Shown: positions 27,817 through 36,776 of the stretch, piece by piece
Layout: each line of letters starts with the position of its first letter
Numbering within the stretch: position 1 is the stretch's first letter
Origin: an uncultured Actinomycetes bacterium
GTDB taxonomy: Bacteria; Actinomycetota; Acidimicrobiia; Acidimicrobiales; RAAP-2
Direction: 5' to 3'
Assembly (NCBI GenBank): GCA_903871335.1
Contig: CAIQGE010000009.1
Location: 17,802 to 81,801 of the forward strand
Length of the DNA stretch: 64,000 nucleotides
Made by a program: the position numbers and the translations under genes
Notes under the pieces: generated by a model
Told to the model about the DNA's origin: nothing
The model's input: only the letters and a program-made list of their open reading frames with translations
The model's database searches: none

Positions 27817-28932
27817 CTAGATGCCCAGACGCTGCGCCAGCAGTTCGCGGTGGTAGGCCGGGTCGCCCAGCAGCAGCTCGGAACTCTTCGCACGCTTGAA
27901 GTACAGGTGCGCGTGGTGTTCCCAGGTGAAGCCGATGCCACCGTGAATCTGGATGTTCTCCGCGGCACAGTGGAAGTAGGCCTCCGAGCAGAAGGACTTC
28001 GCGAGACTCGCCGCGATCGGCAACTCTTCGTTGTCTTCCTGCGCGGCCCACGCGGCGTAGTACGCGGCCGACTTCGCGGACTCGACGTCGAGCAGCATGT
28101 CCGCGCACTTGTGCTTGATCGCCTGGAACGAACCAATGGGTCGACCGAACTGTACGCGGTTCTTCGCGTAGTCAACAGCGTTGTTCAGCACGCGCTGAGC
28201 GCCACCGACCTGCTCGGCCGCCAGAGCTGCCGCGGCCATTTGCAACGTGCGCTCGAGGCCGGCGCTCGCGCCACCGTCGGTGCCGACCAGCGTCGCGGGT
28301 GTAGTAGCAAACTCGAGGCGGCTCTGCTTACGCGTCTGATCCATTGTCGGAAGGGCGGTGCGCGTCAGACCCGAGGCCGCAGCGTCGACGGCGAACAAGG
28401 ACAGTCCCTTGTCGGTGGTAGCCGTGACCAGAATGAGGGAAGCGGTGTTCCCGTCGAGCACGTAGTTCTTCACGCCGCTCAGCGTGTAGGTGCCACCCGC
28501 GTTCGTGGCGTTGACACCCGTCGTCTCGAGGTCCCACGAGCCGGCGTCATCGTTCAACGCGAGCGTGGCGATGGTCTCGCCGGACGCGATACCGGGAAGG
28601 TACGCCGACTTGGCAGCGTCATCGCCACTGTTCAACAATGCGTTCGCCGCGAGGGCGACCGTTGAGAAGTAAGGGGCGCACAGCAGAGCGGCTCCCATTT
28701 CTTCGAACACCACGTACAGCTCGACCGGTCCGAAACCCTGGCCACCGAATTCTTCGGGGATACCGAGACCCTGCAGACCGAGTTCTTCGGCCATTTGGCT
28801 CCACACGGCGGTGTCGTAGCCTTCCGGCGTCGCCATCAAGCGACGCACTTCGGTCTCCGGCGACTTGTCCTCCAAGAAGCGCTTGACCATCTTGCGGAGC
28901 TCTTCTTGCTCTTCGCTGAAACCAAAGTTCAT
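27817..28932 (-). CDS. Acyl-CoA dehydrogenase
   Basis: A 371-residue FAD enzyme of the acyl-CoA dehydrogenase fold, oxidising an acyl-CoA to the enoyl-CoA with electron transfer to ETF. It begins NFGFSEEQEELRKMVKRFLED, then GLGIPEEFGGQGFGP, an FAD strand with YVLDGNTASL, VDYAKNRVQFGRPIGSFQAIKHK and the C-terminal IQIHGGIGFTWEHHAHLYFKRA motif. The Gly-Gly-x-Gly-Phe-Thr segment is typical of members acting on longer or steroid-like acyl groups, but the substrate is not defined. ATG 28932 follows a GGAGAGG ribosome site; the frame is open upstream without homology. Confidence 0.88.
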   Translation of the reverse strand: MNFGFSEEQEELRKMVKRFLEDKSPETEVRRLMATPEGYDTAVWSQMAEELGLQGLGIPEEFGGQGFGPVELYVVFEEMGAALLCAPYFSTVALAANALLNSGDDAAKSAYLPGIASGETIATLALNDDAGSWDLETTGVNATNAGGTYTLSGVKNYVLDGNTASLILVTATTDKGLSLFAVDAAASGLTRTALPTMDQTRKQSRLEFATTPATLVGTDGGASAGLERTLQMAAAALAAEQVGGAQRVLNNAVDYAKNRVQFGRPIGSFQAIKHKCADMLLDVESAKSAAYYAAWAAQEDNEELPIAASLAKSFCSEAYFHCAAENIQIHGGIGFTWEHHAHLYFKRAKSSELLLGDPAYHRELLAQRLGI

Positions 28933-29023
28933 CTCAGTACCTCTCCCCAGTTCTCCGTGTCCCTCGCGGGCACGGAAGTCCGTACGTGAGAATAGCCAAT
29001 TCCGCCACCTCACCCCTTCGTGG

Positions 29024-29035
29024 CAGGCTGGACGG
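29024..29035 (+). promoter_or_regulatory. Leaderless -10-like box of MBL-fold gene
   Basis: CAGGCT (29024-29029) is six bases before GTG 29036, a near match to the TAGGCT boxes elsewhere. Confidence 0.35.
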
Positions 29036-29662
29036 GTGAATGAGAGCGACAACGTCGAGTTGATTTGGTCGAACGCCGCCTGCGACGTCAATCGATTTGT
29101 GGTGGGCCCGGTCGAGAACAACGTGTACGTCGTGCGCTGTCGTACAACGGGCGAGGCGGTGCTCATTGACGCCGCCAACGAGCACGACCGACTCCTGCGC
29201 GTGGCCCGCCACCTCGGGGTGACCACCGTGGTGGAGACCCATGGCCACTGGGACCACATTCAGGCCGTCGAACAGGTGCGAGAAGCCGGCATCGACGTCT
29301 GGGTTCGCCAGGAAGACAGCGGGCTCCTGCCCAGTTACGACCACTTGCTCGATGACGATGACCTACTACCCATCGGATCCCTTCGCCTTCGCACGGTCCA
29401 TACGCCCGGACACACCCCCGGATCAGTCTGTTTCGAGCTCTTGGATACGCCCCTGCTGTTCACGGGGGACACTCTTTTCCCGGGGGGTCCGGGGAACGCC
29501 ACATTCGAAGGTGGCGACTTTCCGACGATCATTCGCTCGATCGAAGAACGACTTTTCCGCCCGTACGGCGCGGAGACATTGATCTGGCCGGGCCACGGTG
29601 CCCCGTCAACGATTGGCACGGAAGCGCCACATCTCGACGAATGGGTCGAGCGCGGCTGGTAG
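29036..29662 (+). CDS. Metallo-beta-lactamase fold hydrolase, glyoxalase II-like
   Basis: The 208-residue protein has the metal motif THGHWDHIQ (HxHxDH), a downstream ligand His in VHTPGHTPGS, the bridging Asp in FTGDTLFPGGPG and a last His in IWPGHG. An opening segment NRFVVGPVENNVYVVRC matches the substrate-edge strands of glyoxalase-II-like proteins. It likely hydrolyses a thioester or related substrate, which cannot be named. The start GTG 29036 follows a CAGGCT box by six bases; the frame is open back to 28865 but overlaps the divergent gene's leader. Confidence 0.85.
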   Translation: MNESDNVELIWSNAACDVNRFVVGPVENNVYVVRCRTTGEAVLIDAANEHDRLLRVARHLGVTTVVETHGHWDHIQAVEQVREAGIDVWVRQEDSGLLPSYDHLLDDDDLLPIGSLRLRTVHTPGHTPGSVCFELLDTPLLFTGDTLFPGGPGNATFEGGDFPTIIRSIEERLFRPYGAETLIWPGHGAPSTIGTEAPHLDEWVERGW

Positions 29663-29688
29663 CCGAGAGCGTTTTACCTAGGCACCGG

Positions 29689-29700
29689 TAGGCTCGCGGC
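29689..29700 (+). promoter_or_regulatory. Leaderless -10 box of sufC1-sufS-sufU
   Basis: TAGGCT (29689-29694) is six bases before GTG 29701. Confidence 0.5.
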
Positions 29701-30459
29701 GTGACTACGCCCCTGCTCGAACTTCGCGACGTCCACGTGAGCGCCGATGATCAACCCATTTTGAAGGGTGTCGATCTCGTCGTGCGAGAGGGAGAAATCC
29801 ACGCTCTTATGGGACCGAATGGCGCCGGTAAGTCCACTCTGGCCAGTGTGGTGATGGGCCACCCCGGCTACGAAGTCACCTCCGGACAGATACTTTTGAA
29901 CGGGGAAGATCTGGCGACGTGGAGTGCTGACGAACGAGCACGAGCGGGCATTTTCTTGGCGTTCCAATATCCCGAGTCCATCAGCGGCGTCTCTGTCATC
30001 CAGTTCCTTCGTCAGGCCATCGCGGCCCGCAAGAATTTGAGCGAACTCAGCGTGCTCGAAGTTCGCCTCGATCTCGGTGAGTGGATGGACCGCCTGGGAA
30101 TGGATCCCGCCTTCGCCGAACGGCACCTCAACGAAGGATTTTCGGGAGGCGAACGCAAACGGAACGAGGTGCTGCAAATGGCACTGCTCGATCCGGTCGT
30201 GGCTCTGCTCGACGAGACAGATTCGGGGCTCGACATTGACGCCCTCCGTGTCGTGGCTCGAGGAGTGCGCACGGTGCGCGAGGCTCGACCGCAGATGGGC
30301 GTCGTCATCGTGACCCACTACGTGAAGTTGCTGGAGGAACTGGCACCTGATCACGTCCACGTTCTGATCGACGGACGCATTGTTCATTCCGGTGGCGCCG
30401 AGGTTGCCGACGACATTGAGCGCAATGGCTACGAACACTGGCGAATTGGCGTCGCGTGA
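29701..30459 (+). CDS. sufC: Fe-S assembly ATPase SufC, canonical copy
   Basis: SufC is the cytosolic ABC ATPase that drives the SufBCD scaffold. The 252-residue protein has Walker A GPNGAGKST, Q-loop LAFQYPESISGVS, the signature FSGGERKRNEVLQMA, Walker B ALLDETDSGLDIDALR and switch His in VTHYVK. The FQYP and DETDSGLDIDALR stretches are hallmark SufC features. It leads sufC-sufS-sufU with a 4-bp overlap to sufS. A second, more divergent SufC is encoded with sufD at 33589, so two ATPases are available for one SufB and one SufD. Leaderless start. Confidence 0.95.
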   Translation: MTTPLLELRDVHVSADDQPILKGVDLVVREGEIHALMGPNGAGKSTLASVVMGHPGYEVTSGQILLNGEDLATWSADERARAGIFLAFQYPESISGVSVIQFLRQAIAARKNLSELSVLEVRLDLGEWMDRLGMDPAFAERHLNEGFSGGERKRNEVLQMALLDPVVALLDETDSGLDIDALRVVARGVRTVREARPQMGVVIVTHYVKLLEELAPDHVHVLIDGRIVHSGGAEVADDIERNGYEHWRIGVA

Positions 30460-31691
30460 GTAGTTACGACGCCCAGCGCGTCCGCGCCGACGTCCCCCTC
30501 CTCAGGCGAGTCATCGACGGCCACCCGATTACCTATCTCGATTCAGCCTCCACCGCGCTCACCCCTCGCCCGGTGATCGAGGCCATGAGTCGTTACTACG
30601 AGACGCGCCACGCCAATGTGCACCGCGGGGTCTACACGACCGCCGAGGAAGCCACCGCGTCCTACGAGGGTGCCCGTGTTGCCGCGGGTGTGTTCATCAA
30701 TGCTCGTCACCCGGCCCAAGAAATCGTCTTCACCAAGAACACGACCGAGAGCTTCAACCTGCTCGCGAAGTCGTGGGGTCGAGCAAACCTGACGAGCAGC
30801 GACGCCATCGTGCTGAGCGAGATGGAGCATCACGCCAACTTGATCCCGTGGTTCCAACTTCGAGACGAAATCGGCTTTTCTATTCGTTTCTTGCCCGTCG
30901 GTGAGGATTTCCGCCTGGACCTCGGTCCGTTGGACCAACTCCTCGCCGGCGCCAAGTTGCTCTCGGTGTCGGCCATGTCGAACGTGTTGGGGACCATTAA
31001 CCCGGTTGCCACACTGTCCGCGGCGGCACACGCCGCGGGGGCATTGATCGCGGTCGACGCCGCCCAGAGCGTGGCGCACGGCGTGACCGACGTCCAAGAG
31101 ACCGACGTGGACTTTCTCTGTTTCTCCGCGCACAAGATGATGGGCCCGACCGGCATCGGCGTCTTCTACGCGAAGCGAGACATCATTGCCAATATGCCCC
31201 CGTTTCTCGGCGGCGGAGGAATGATTGCCGACGTCCGTTTGGACGGATATACGCCGGCCACTGGCGTGGAGCGCTTTGAAGCGGGCACGCCCATGATCGC
31301 TGAAGCGGTCGGCCTCCACGCCGCACTGCGCTATCTCGACAATCTCGGCATGTCCGCCATCGCCGAACACGAACGGGCGCTGACCGCCGACGCCCTCGGG
31401 CGCTTGCGCGAGCGTTTTGACGGTCGGGTGCGCGTGATCGGCCCCGCCGATGTTCATCTTCGGGGAGGCGTGTTGTCCCTCGATGTCGCGGGCGTCCACC
31501 CGCACGACGTCGCACAAGTTCTTGACCAGCACGGCGTATGCGTGCGGCCGGGGCACCACTGCGCCAAACCTTTGATGCGACGATTTGATTTGCCAGCGAC
31601 GGCCCGGGCGTCATTTGGCGCCTACTCGCTCACGACCGATACGGACGTCCTTCTTGACGGTCTCGACCACGTCCTAGAGTTGTTCGGGTAA
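30456..31691 (+). CDS. sufS: Cysteine desulfurase SufS
   Basis: This PLP enzyme takes sulfur from L-cysteine as a persulfide for Fe-S assembly. The 411-residue protein has YLDSASTALTPRPV, ANVHRGVYTTAEEAT, the PLP-binding Lys227 in FSAHKMMGPTGIG and the catalytic Cys369 in RPGHHCAKPLM, typical of group II desulfurases. It starts with GTG overlapping the sufC stop (GTGA). SufU immediately downstream is its usual sulfur-accepting partner in Gram-positive and actinobacterial systems. Confidence 0.96.
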   Translation: MSSYDAQRVRADVPLLRRVIDGHPITYLDSASTALTPRPVIEAMSRYYETRHANVHRGVYTTAEEATASYEGARVAAGVFINARHPAQEIVFTKNTTESFNLLAKSWGRANLTSSDAIVLSEMEHHANLIPWFQLRDEIGFSIRFLPVGEDFRLDLGPLDQLLAGAKLLSVSAMSNVLGTINPVATLSAAAHAAGALIAVDAAQSVAHGVTDVQETDVDFLCFSAHKMMGPTGIGVFYAKRDIIANMPPFLGGGGMIADVRLDGYTPATGVERFEAGTPMIAEAVGLHAALRYLDNLGMSAIAEHERALTADALGRLRERFDGRVRVIGPADVHLRGGVLSLDVAGVHPHDVAQVLDQHGVCVRPGHHCAKPLMRRFDLPATARASFGAYSLTTDTDVLLDGLDHVLELFG

Positions 31692-31693
31692 TC

Positions 31694-32158
31694 ATGTCGA
31701 ACCTCGAAGACCTCTATCGCGAGATCATTCTCGACCACTACCGCTCCCCTCGGAACCGTGGGGAGTTGCCCACACCCCCAGCGCACCAAGTTGAGGGTTT
31801 CAATCCGCTCTGTGGTGACGAGATCACGGTGTACATCGACGTGAGCGACGGTGTGCTCCAGGACATCAAGATCGCCGGTCACGGATGCTCGATCTCACAG
31901 TCGTCAGCGTCGCTGATGTCGGCTGCGGTCAAGGGCAAGCCCGTGAGCGACGTGCACGCCACCATTGATTCCTTCAAGCGCCTGATGACCGTCCACGAGT
32001 CGCAGTTGGATGATCAGGTCGAGCCGGAACCGGTCGATCTCCGGAAACTCGGTGAGTTGGCCGCCCTGCAGGGCGTGGTGAAATTCCCGGTGCGTATCAA
32101 ATGCGCCACCTTGGCGTGGAACACGCTCACGCAGGGACTCAGCGAACTAAACGCGTAA
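31694..32158 (+). CDS. sufU: SufU zinc-dependent sulfurtransferase
   Basis: SufU accepts persulfide sulfur from SufS through a zinc site. The 154-residue protein shows LYREIILDHYRSPRNRG, the first ligand loop GFNPLCGDEI with Cys and Asp, the second Cys in GHGCSISQSSASLM and the third in RIKCATLAW. An insertion between the second and third Cys (about residues 85-130) is typical of SufU rather than IscU. It begins two bases after the sufS stop and ends the operon, 21 bp from the convergent LCP gene. Confidence 0.94.
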   Translation: MSNLEDLYREIILDHYRSPRNRGELPTPPAHQVEGFNPLCGDEITVYIDVSDGVLQDIKIAGHGCSISQSSASLMSAAVKGKPVSDVHATIDSFKRLMTVHESQLDDQVEPEPVDLRKLGELAALQGVVKFPVRIKCATLAWNTLTQGLSELNA

Positions 32159-32179
32159 CGCGCTGCGCGTGGCGGCCGA

Positions 32180-33541
32180 TTACTTCGGCAGACACGGCGA
32201 GGGGTTGAAATTCTCCTGATAGACCTGCGTCTCCAACGGAATTGTCGTTTTGGTGCTACTCGGCGTGGTGGTACTGGGCACCGTGGAGCCCGTGTGCTTC
32301 ACCGTTGTGGTCGTCGTATTACCGGCTGGAGCGACCGAGTTGATCGGTACGTACGGCGGCGGGTTCGGCTGCAGTGTGGTCCCCGGAGGTGCGTCCGCAG
32401 CGCTCACCGCGCTGAGACCCTTGCCGAAGATTGACACGAGCATCTGCTGCGAGGCGGGCTGCTCGGGGATCAGAACATCACCGAGGGAACCGAGTTGCAC
32501 CGGGTAGTCCGGCAAGGTGTAGGCCTTAAGTTGCGAGGAATTGAAGTGGCGGTAGTGCCACGCGAGACCGGCGAGGACTCCCTGTGAGAGTCGCGTGTCC
32601 AAAACAATGCCCGCCGGAACTGCCGACAGAGTCGAGAGAATGTCAATCGGGTTGTACGCCCGTTCGCCGGCCTGCATCAGTCCCTTCACGAAAACGTCCT
32701 GTCGCTGAATACGACTCCAGTCGCTCAGTCCGTCGTAGTGCCACACACCATTTATCCGGTACTGGTAGTGCCGACTGCGGACAAAAGCCAACGCCTGGAA
32801 ACCCGAGACCACGGTGCATCCGGGGTGCAACACACGAAGTCCCGACATCTGGTCGCGCGTTTGATACGGGAAATTGAGGTAGACGCCACCGAGGGCGTTC
32901 GCAACGCCAATCAGTCCACCGAAGCTGACCTGAATCGTGTAATTAATCGGAATACCAAAGTTGGTTTCGATCGTCTTGATCAGTTCATTGACGCCACCGC
33001 CGTAGACAGAATTGATGCGGTTGTAGGTCCCCACTCCCAAACGGGCGTCCGGCACGTGAATCATCGTGTCGCGAGGAATGGACAGGGTCTCCACGGAGTC
33101 GGTGCTCGGATCAATGTGGATGATCTTGAGCGAGTCGCTTCGCGCGCCCGACACCGATCCGGCACCGACTTCTTTGCCGATCGCGGCGCTCAAACCCGCA
33201 CGGGAGTCTGACCCAATCTCGAGAATATTGATGGCGCCGCTGGGCGGGATGCCCTTTTCGTACTTGTAGGTCTGCTTCGGAATTGCGTTCCACTTGGACT
33301 CGAAATAGAAGTAGAAACCGCCCACCGTTCCCGCCAAGAGCAGCGCCAACACCAGGGCAATCGTCCCGACGGTGCGACGTCGACGCCTCTTGTTCTTCTT
33401 CGGCTTGCGAGCGACGCCCGACTTTTCGTCGACCGCCGATCCCAAAGCGAGAAGTCGCTGTTCATTGGCAAGGGAGCGACTCGACGAACTTGATGTCCGG
33501 GGTGTGTGACCCTTCGGGGCGCTATGACGTCCTTCCGGCAT
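32180..33541 (-). CDS. LytR-CpsA-Psr (LCP) family cell-wall glycopolymer ligase
   Basis: LCP enzymes attach lipid-linked glycopolymers to peptidoglycan outside the membrane. The 453-residue protein has a basic cytosolic N-terminus (KPKKNKRRRRR), one membrane helix at about 58-79, then the LCP domain with ILEIGSDSRAG, GARSDSLKIIHIDP, LSIPRDTMIHV, YNRINSVYGGG, SFGGLIGVANALGGV and LAFVRSRH, whose Arg and Asp residues bind the pyrophosphate. A C-terminal tail rich in Thr, Ser and Pro follows. A TAGGCT box seven bases before ATG 33541 supports the start. It interrupts the SUF region without an evident link. Confidence 0.92.
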   Translation of the reverse strand: MPEGRHSAPKGHTPRTSSSSSRSLANEQRLLALGSAVDEKSGVARKPKKNKRRRRRTVGTIALVLALLLAGTVGGFYFYFESKWNAIPKQTYKYEKGIPPSGAINILEIGSDSRAGLSAAIGKEVGAGSVSGARSDSLKIIHIDPSTDSVETLSIPRDTMIHVPDARLGVGTYNRINSVYGGGVNELIKTIETNFGIPINYTIQVSFGGLIGVANALGGVYLNFPYQTRDQMSGLRVLHPGCTVVSGFQALAFVRSRHYQYRINGVWHYDGLSDWSRIQRQDVFVKGLMQAGERAYNPIDILSTLSAVPAGIVLDTRLSQGVLAGLAWHYRHFNSSQLKAYTLPDYPVQLGSLGDVLIPEQPASQQMLVSIFGKGLSAVSAADAPPGTTLQPNPPPYVPINSVAPAGNTTTTTVKHTGSTVPSTTTPSSTKTTIPLETQVYQENFNPSPCLPK

Positions 33542-33554
33542 GGAGTCCAGCCTA
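33542..33554 (-). promoter_or_regulatory. Leaderless -10 box of LCP gene
   Basis: TAGGCT (33549-33554, minus strand) is seven bases from ATG 33541. Confidence 0.5.
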
Positions 33555-33588
33555 CCAATCCCGCCGATAATTTCTTGGTCAGGAATCT

Positions 33589-34311
33589 TTACGTCGTCTG
33601 ACGAAAGGGCTCGTACCCGTGTTCTTCGAGCGTTTCAGCCAACTCGGGACCACCGCTCGCGACCACGCGGCCGGCACTCACGACGTGAATTGCGGTGGGT
33701 ACAAGTTCGTGCAGGAGTCGACGGAAGTGCGTAATGGCAAGTACGCCGCAGCCCCATTCATGAGTTGCTTCCTGAAGCCGTCGGGCCACCGAACCCAGCG
33801 CGTCAACGTCGAGGCCGGAGTCAATTTCGTCGAGCACCACGAAACGCGGGCGCAGAACACCCATCTGCACGATTTCTGCTCGTTTGCGTTCCCCTCCCGA
33901 GAGGTCGACGTTCAAGAAGCGGTGAAGAAGTTCAGGGCGAAGACCAACGCGACGCGCCTCTTCGTCAATGCGTGCCTCCACGGTCGCCGGGTCGGCTCCC
34001 GCGGCGACGAGCATTGTCGCCGGCCGAACGCCGGGCACCTCGAGCGGCTGTTGCAGCGCCAAGAGCAGTCCGTGACGAGCCCGCTCCGCGGGTGCTAACT
34101 CCAGCAGCTCCACGCCATCGAGCGTGACGGATCCATCAATGACGTCGTATCCCGGTCGCCCGGTGAGAGCGTGGGCCAAGGTGGACTTTCCCGAGCCATT
34201 CGGACCCATGATGACGTGGACTTCTCCGGCGGGGACGGTGAGATCGATACCTCGAAGAATCTCTTTCTCGCCGACGCGCACGCGCAGTCCCGAAATGACC
34301 AGTTCACTCAC
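33589..34311 (-). CDS. sufC: Second SufC-like Fe-S assembly ATPase
   Basis: The 240-residue ABC ATPase has Walker A GPNGSGKST, LLALQQPLEVPGVRP where canonical SufC reads FQYP, the signature LSGGERKRAEIVQMG, Walker B VVLDEIDSGLDVDALG and THFRRLLHEL. These mark a SufC paralogue that has diverged from the copy at 29701. It is the last gene of sufD-Rieske-sufC2; its GTG overlaps the Rieske stop (GTGA). The shared operon with sufD suggests it pairs with SufD, while the first copy may pair with SufB or replace it. The frame is open upstream to 34434, but homology starts at 34311. Confidence 0.9.
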   Translation of the reverse strand: MSELVISGLRVRVGEKEILRGIDLTVPAGEVHVIMGPNGSGKSTLAHALTGRPGYDVIDGSVTLDGVELLELAPAERARHGLLLALQQPLEVPGVRPATMLVAAGADPATVEARIDEEARRVGLRPELLHRFLNVDLSGGERKRAEIVQMGVLRPRFVVLDEIDSGLDVDALGSVARRLQEATHEWGCGVLAITHFRRLLHELVPTAIHVVSAGRVVASGGPELAETLEEHGYEPFRQTT

Positions 34312-34622
34312 GGCAACTCCACCCACACGCGACCATCTCGAATCTCCACGTCGTACGTCGCTACCGGTCGCGTGGCGGGAAGCGACGTTGGAGCACCGTC
34401 TTTGAGCGAAAACATCGCACCGTGGCGCTCGCACTCGATTTCACACGTACTGGCATCAACTTCGCCCAGCGACAGCGGGAAATCCTCGTGCGAGCAACGA
34501 TCGTCGAGAACGTAGACGTCATCGCCCAGCTTCACGAGAACAAGCTTGCGGCCCTCGAACTTCAGTTCAACGGCAGTCGCCTCCGCAAAGTCGCTGATCG
34601 CACCGGCGTCAATCCGACTCAT
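34308..34622 (-). CDS. Rieske-type [2Fe-2S] ferredoxin in the suf operon
   Basis: The 104-residue protein has the Rieske pattern CSHEDFPLSLGEV then CERHGAMFSL, giving the two Cys and two His ligands. It resembles small non-heme ferredoxins of dioxygenase systems (NirD/HcaC-like). Stand-alone Rieske proteins encoded between sufD and sufC occur in many actinobacterial suf operons; the role may be electron supply in cluster assembly, but this is not proven here. It overlaps sufD by ATGA upstream and sufC2 by GTGA downstream, so stoichiometric expression is likely. Confidence 0.92.
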   Translation of the reverse strand: MSRIDAGAISDFAEATAVELKFEGRKLVLVKLGDDVYVLDDRCSHEDFPLSLGEVDASTCEIECERHGAMFSLKDGAPTSLPATRPVATYDVEIRDGRVWVELP

Positions 34623-35848
34623 GCGGACTCCCCGGTCGCGCGAGCGAGCACCGTGGCGACGTCGCGATCAACGAGCCGCGCGACGCTGTCGGGCATGACG
34701 TCCGTCATCTCGTTGAAGAAGCCTTGAACCATGAGACGTTCGGCGTTTTCACGGTCGACTCCTCGAGATTCGAGATACCACCGCTGCATCTCGTCGAGCG
34801 GTCCGACACTGGACGCGTGCGCGCACACCACGTCGTTCTCACGAATATCGAGGTTCGGAACGCTGTCAGCGTGAGCGTGGGGGGACAGTAGGAGGTTGTG
34901 GTTCGTTTGGCGCGCGTCTGTCCGGCGGGCTCCGTTTTCAATTTCGATAAGCCCCGTGTAAACCGAACGCGACTCGTCCGCTACCGCGCCCTTACTGAGG
35001 AGTGATGACGTCGTTCGACCCACGCGATGGAATTGGTGCGTGCGCAAGTCGTGTACTTGTTGGCCGGAACCCAAGAATGTGGTGTGCAGTTCATTAGACG
35101 CACCCGTGCCAACTAATTCTGCGTCGTTACGAGCTCGGTCGTACTGAGCTCCGAGTCCGATCACGCTTTGCTGCATTCGTGCGTCGCGTTCCAGGAGAGT
35201 GGTGGTGCGAGCGACGTGCCACGACGTGGCGGCGAGTCGTTGATACGAAGACAGTTGCAGCGAGCCATTGGCGGCGACGTGGTACTCACTCACCGGAACA
35301 ACCAACGCGTCGCTACCCCCGAACCAACATTCCACGATCGTGGCCGAGGCACTGGTACCGACATCGACGCGAACGTTCGCGAACGCCAAGGAAGTTTCGG
35401 CCCGCTGAACAATCACGATAGGCATCGCCACGTGAACGGAAGCCTCAATGGAAATGTGGACGGTGGCGGGAGAGAGCGCGGCGTTCAGGAGCGCGAAGGC
35501 GTCGGCGCGGTACCGCTCGATGTAGGAGCGGTCACCCAAGTCGTGTCCGGCGAGTCGCGTCGACACGCGAACACCCTCACACTGTCCACTCACCTCGCGA
35601 AGTTCACCGTCAACCATCGTGACGACGATGGACGCGCCTTCGCGGATCGATCGTTCATCGGCGTCATCGTCGATTGCGACATTGGTCGCCGAGATAAAGC
35701 GATCGAGCGAGAAATCGTGCAGCGGGGCATACCGCCACACTTCATCGGAGGTGGTGGGCAGACCCGCGGCCACAAACGCATCAAAAAATGAGCGGCGGGC
35801 GGCGTCGGAGCCAATGCGTTCGGACGCTGCGTCGAGGAATGTGGTCAT
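34619..35848 (-). CDS. sufD: Fe-S cluster scaffold protein SufD
   Basis: SufD partners SufB and SufC in the scaffold complex. The 409-residue protein has the N-terminal SUF domain with SDEVWRYAPLHDF, and a C-terminal beta-helix core with QQVHDLRTHQFHRVGRTTSSLLSKGAVADESRSVYTGLI, RRTDARQTNHNLLLSPHAHADSVPNLDI, NDVVCAHASSVGPLDE and YLESRGVDRENAERLMVQGFFNE. The ordering and the DVVCAHAS motif fit SufD. ATG 35848 is chosen because homology begins there; an in-frame start at 35929 is unlikely. It leads a three-gene operon and is divergent from the crotonase gene across 91 bp. Confidence 0.94.
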   Translation of the reverse strand: MTTFLDAASERIGSDAARRSFFDAFVAAGLPTTSDEVWRYAPLHDFSLDRFISATNVAIDDDADERSIREGASIVVTMVDGELREVSGQCEGVRVSTRLAGHDLGDRSYIERYRADAFALLNAALSPATVHISIEASVHVAMPIVIVQRAETSLAFANVRVDVGTSASATIVECWFGGSDALVVPVSEYHVAANGSLQLSSYQRLAATSWHVARTTTLLERDARMQQSVIGLGAQYDRARNDAELVGTGASNELHTTFLGSGQQVHDLRTHQFHRVGRTTSSLLSKGAVADESRSVYTGLIEIENGARRTDARQTNHNLLLSPHAHADSVPNLDIRENDVVCAHASSVGPLDEMQRWYLESRGVDRENAERLMVQGFFNEMTDVMPDSVARLVDRDVATVLARATGESA

Positions 35849-35910
35849 AGAAGGGGCGTCAGCCACAGCGAGTGTACCGGTGATGTCCTTGCGACCAACC
35901 GCCTCTCCCG

Positions 35911-35939
35911 TAGGCTCACTGTCGATCAAAGGAGGGGCG
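35911..35939 (+). promoter_or_regulatory. -10 box and ribosome site of crotonase gene
   Basis: TAGGCT (35911-35916) and GGAGG (35931-35935) precede ATG 35940; this is a leadered counter-example to the leaderless genes. Confidence 0.5.
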
Positions 35940-36776
35940 ATGCCTTATTCGTCCGAGGTTCTCGAAATTGAAGTTGATGGTCACGTCGCCACGTTGTGGC
36001 TGAATCGACCCGACGCACGTAACGCACTCGGACGCGCCCTCTGGGAAGACCTCCCGCGCGCCGCGGCCGCTATTGACGAGATGCCGGACGTTCGCGTCGT
36101 CGTGCTCGCCGCGCGCGGCAAGCATTTCACCGTCGGCTTGGATCTTAAGGAAATGGGAGCGTCTCTGACCGGCGCTGATGGCGCGGGCACAAAGAGGTCG
36201 CCCGCGACGACGAATGCCCATACGTACAAGATGATCCGTCGCATGCAAGATTCCGTGACGTCGCTCAGCGACCTGCGGGTTCCGGTGATCGCGGCGGTGC
36301 ACGGGTACTGCATTGGCGGCGGCGTCGACCTCATTTGTGCCGCCGATATTCGACTCGCCGCGAGCGACGCGATCTTCTCCGTCCGCGAAGCCAAGGTCGC
36401 CATCGTCGCCGACCTCGGCACCTTGCAGCGCATTCCGAAAATCGTGTCGGAAGGTCACGTCGCCGAGTTGGCGTTCACTGGAAAAGACATCACGGCCCAA
36501 CGTGCCGCGCAGATCAATTTGGTGAACGACGTGGTGGAGGGCTCGCTCGACGATGTCGTCGCCGCCGCTCACGCTCTGGCCCGCGAGATCGCCGCTAATT
36601 CACCTCTCGCGGTGCAGGGAACCAAAGCGGTACTGCGCGCTAATGATGGTGCGACCGTTCACGAAGGTCTCGAATTCGTCGCGCGGTGGAACACGGCCTA
36701 CCTGCAGAGCAATGACCTCACGGAAGCGATGATGGCCTTTTTGGAACGGCGCGAGCCCGAGTTCAGCGGCGACTAA
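35940..36776 (+). CDS. Enoyl-CoA hydratase/isomerase, dienoyl-CoA isomerase (ECH1)-like
   Basis: The 278-residue crotonase has WLNRPDARNALGR, KHFTVGLDLKEMG (oxyanion hole), VHGYCIGGGVDLICAADIRLA and the catalytic stretch SVREAKVAIVADLGTLQRIPK. The three acidic residues (Asp in AADIR, Glu in VREAK, Asp in VADLG) match those of delta3,5-delta2,4-dienoyl-CoA isomerase (ECH1), where ordinary hydratases have a second Glu. It probably isomerises dienoyl-CoAs in beta-oxidation of fatty acids with odd-numbered double bonds. ATG 35940 has a strong GGAGG. The stop interlocks with the convergent four-Cys gene (CTAA). Confidence 0.87.
   Translation: MPYSSEVLEIEVDGHVATLWLNRPDARNALGRALWEDLPRAAAAIDEMPDVRVVVLAARGKHFTVGLDLKEMGASLTGADGAGTKRSPATTNAHTYKMIRRMQDSVTSLSDLRVPVIAAVHGYCIGGGVDLICAADIRLAASDAIFSVREAKVAIVADLGTLQRIPKIVSEGHVAELAFTGKDITAQRAAQINLVNDVVEGSLDDVVAAAHALAREIAANSPLAVQGTKAVLRANDGATVHEGLEFVARWNTAYLQSNDLTEAMMAFLERREPEFSGD

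Noticed and set aside
30543..31559. 338-residue minus-strand frame opposite sufS
   Set aside because: Shadow of sufS; His- and Arg-rich with no domain.
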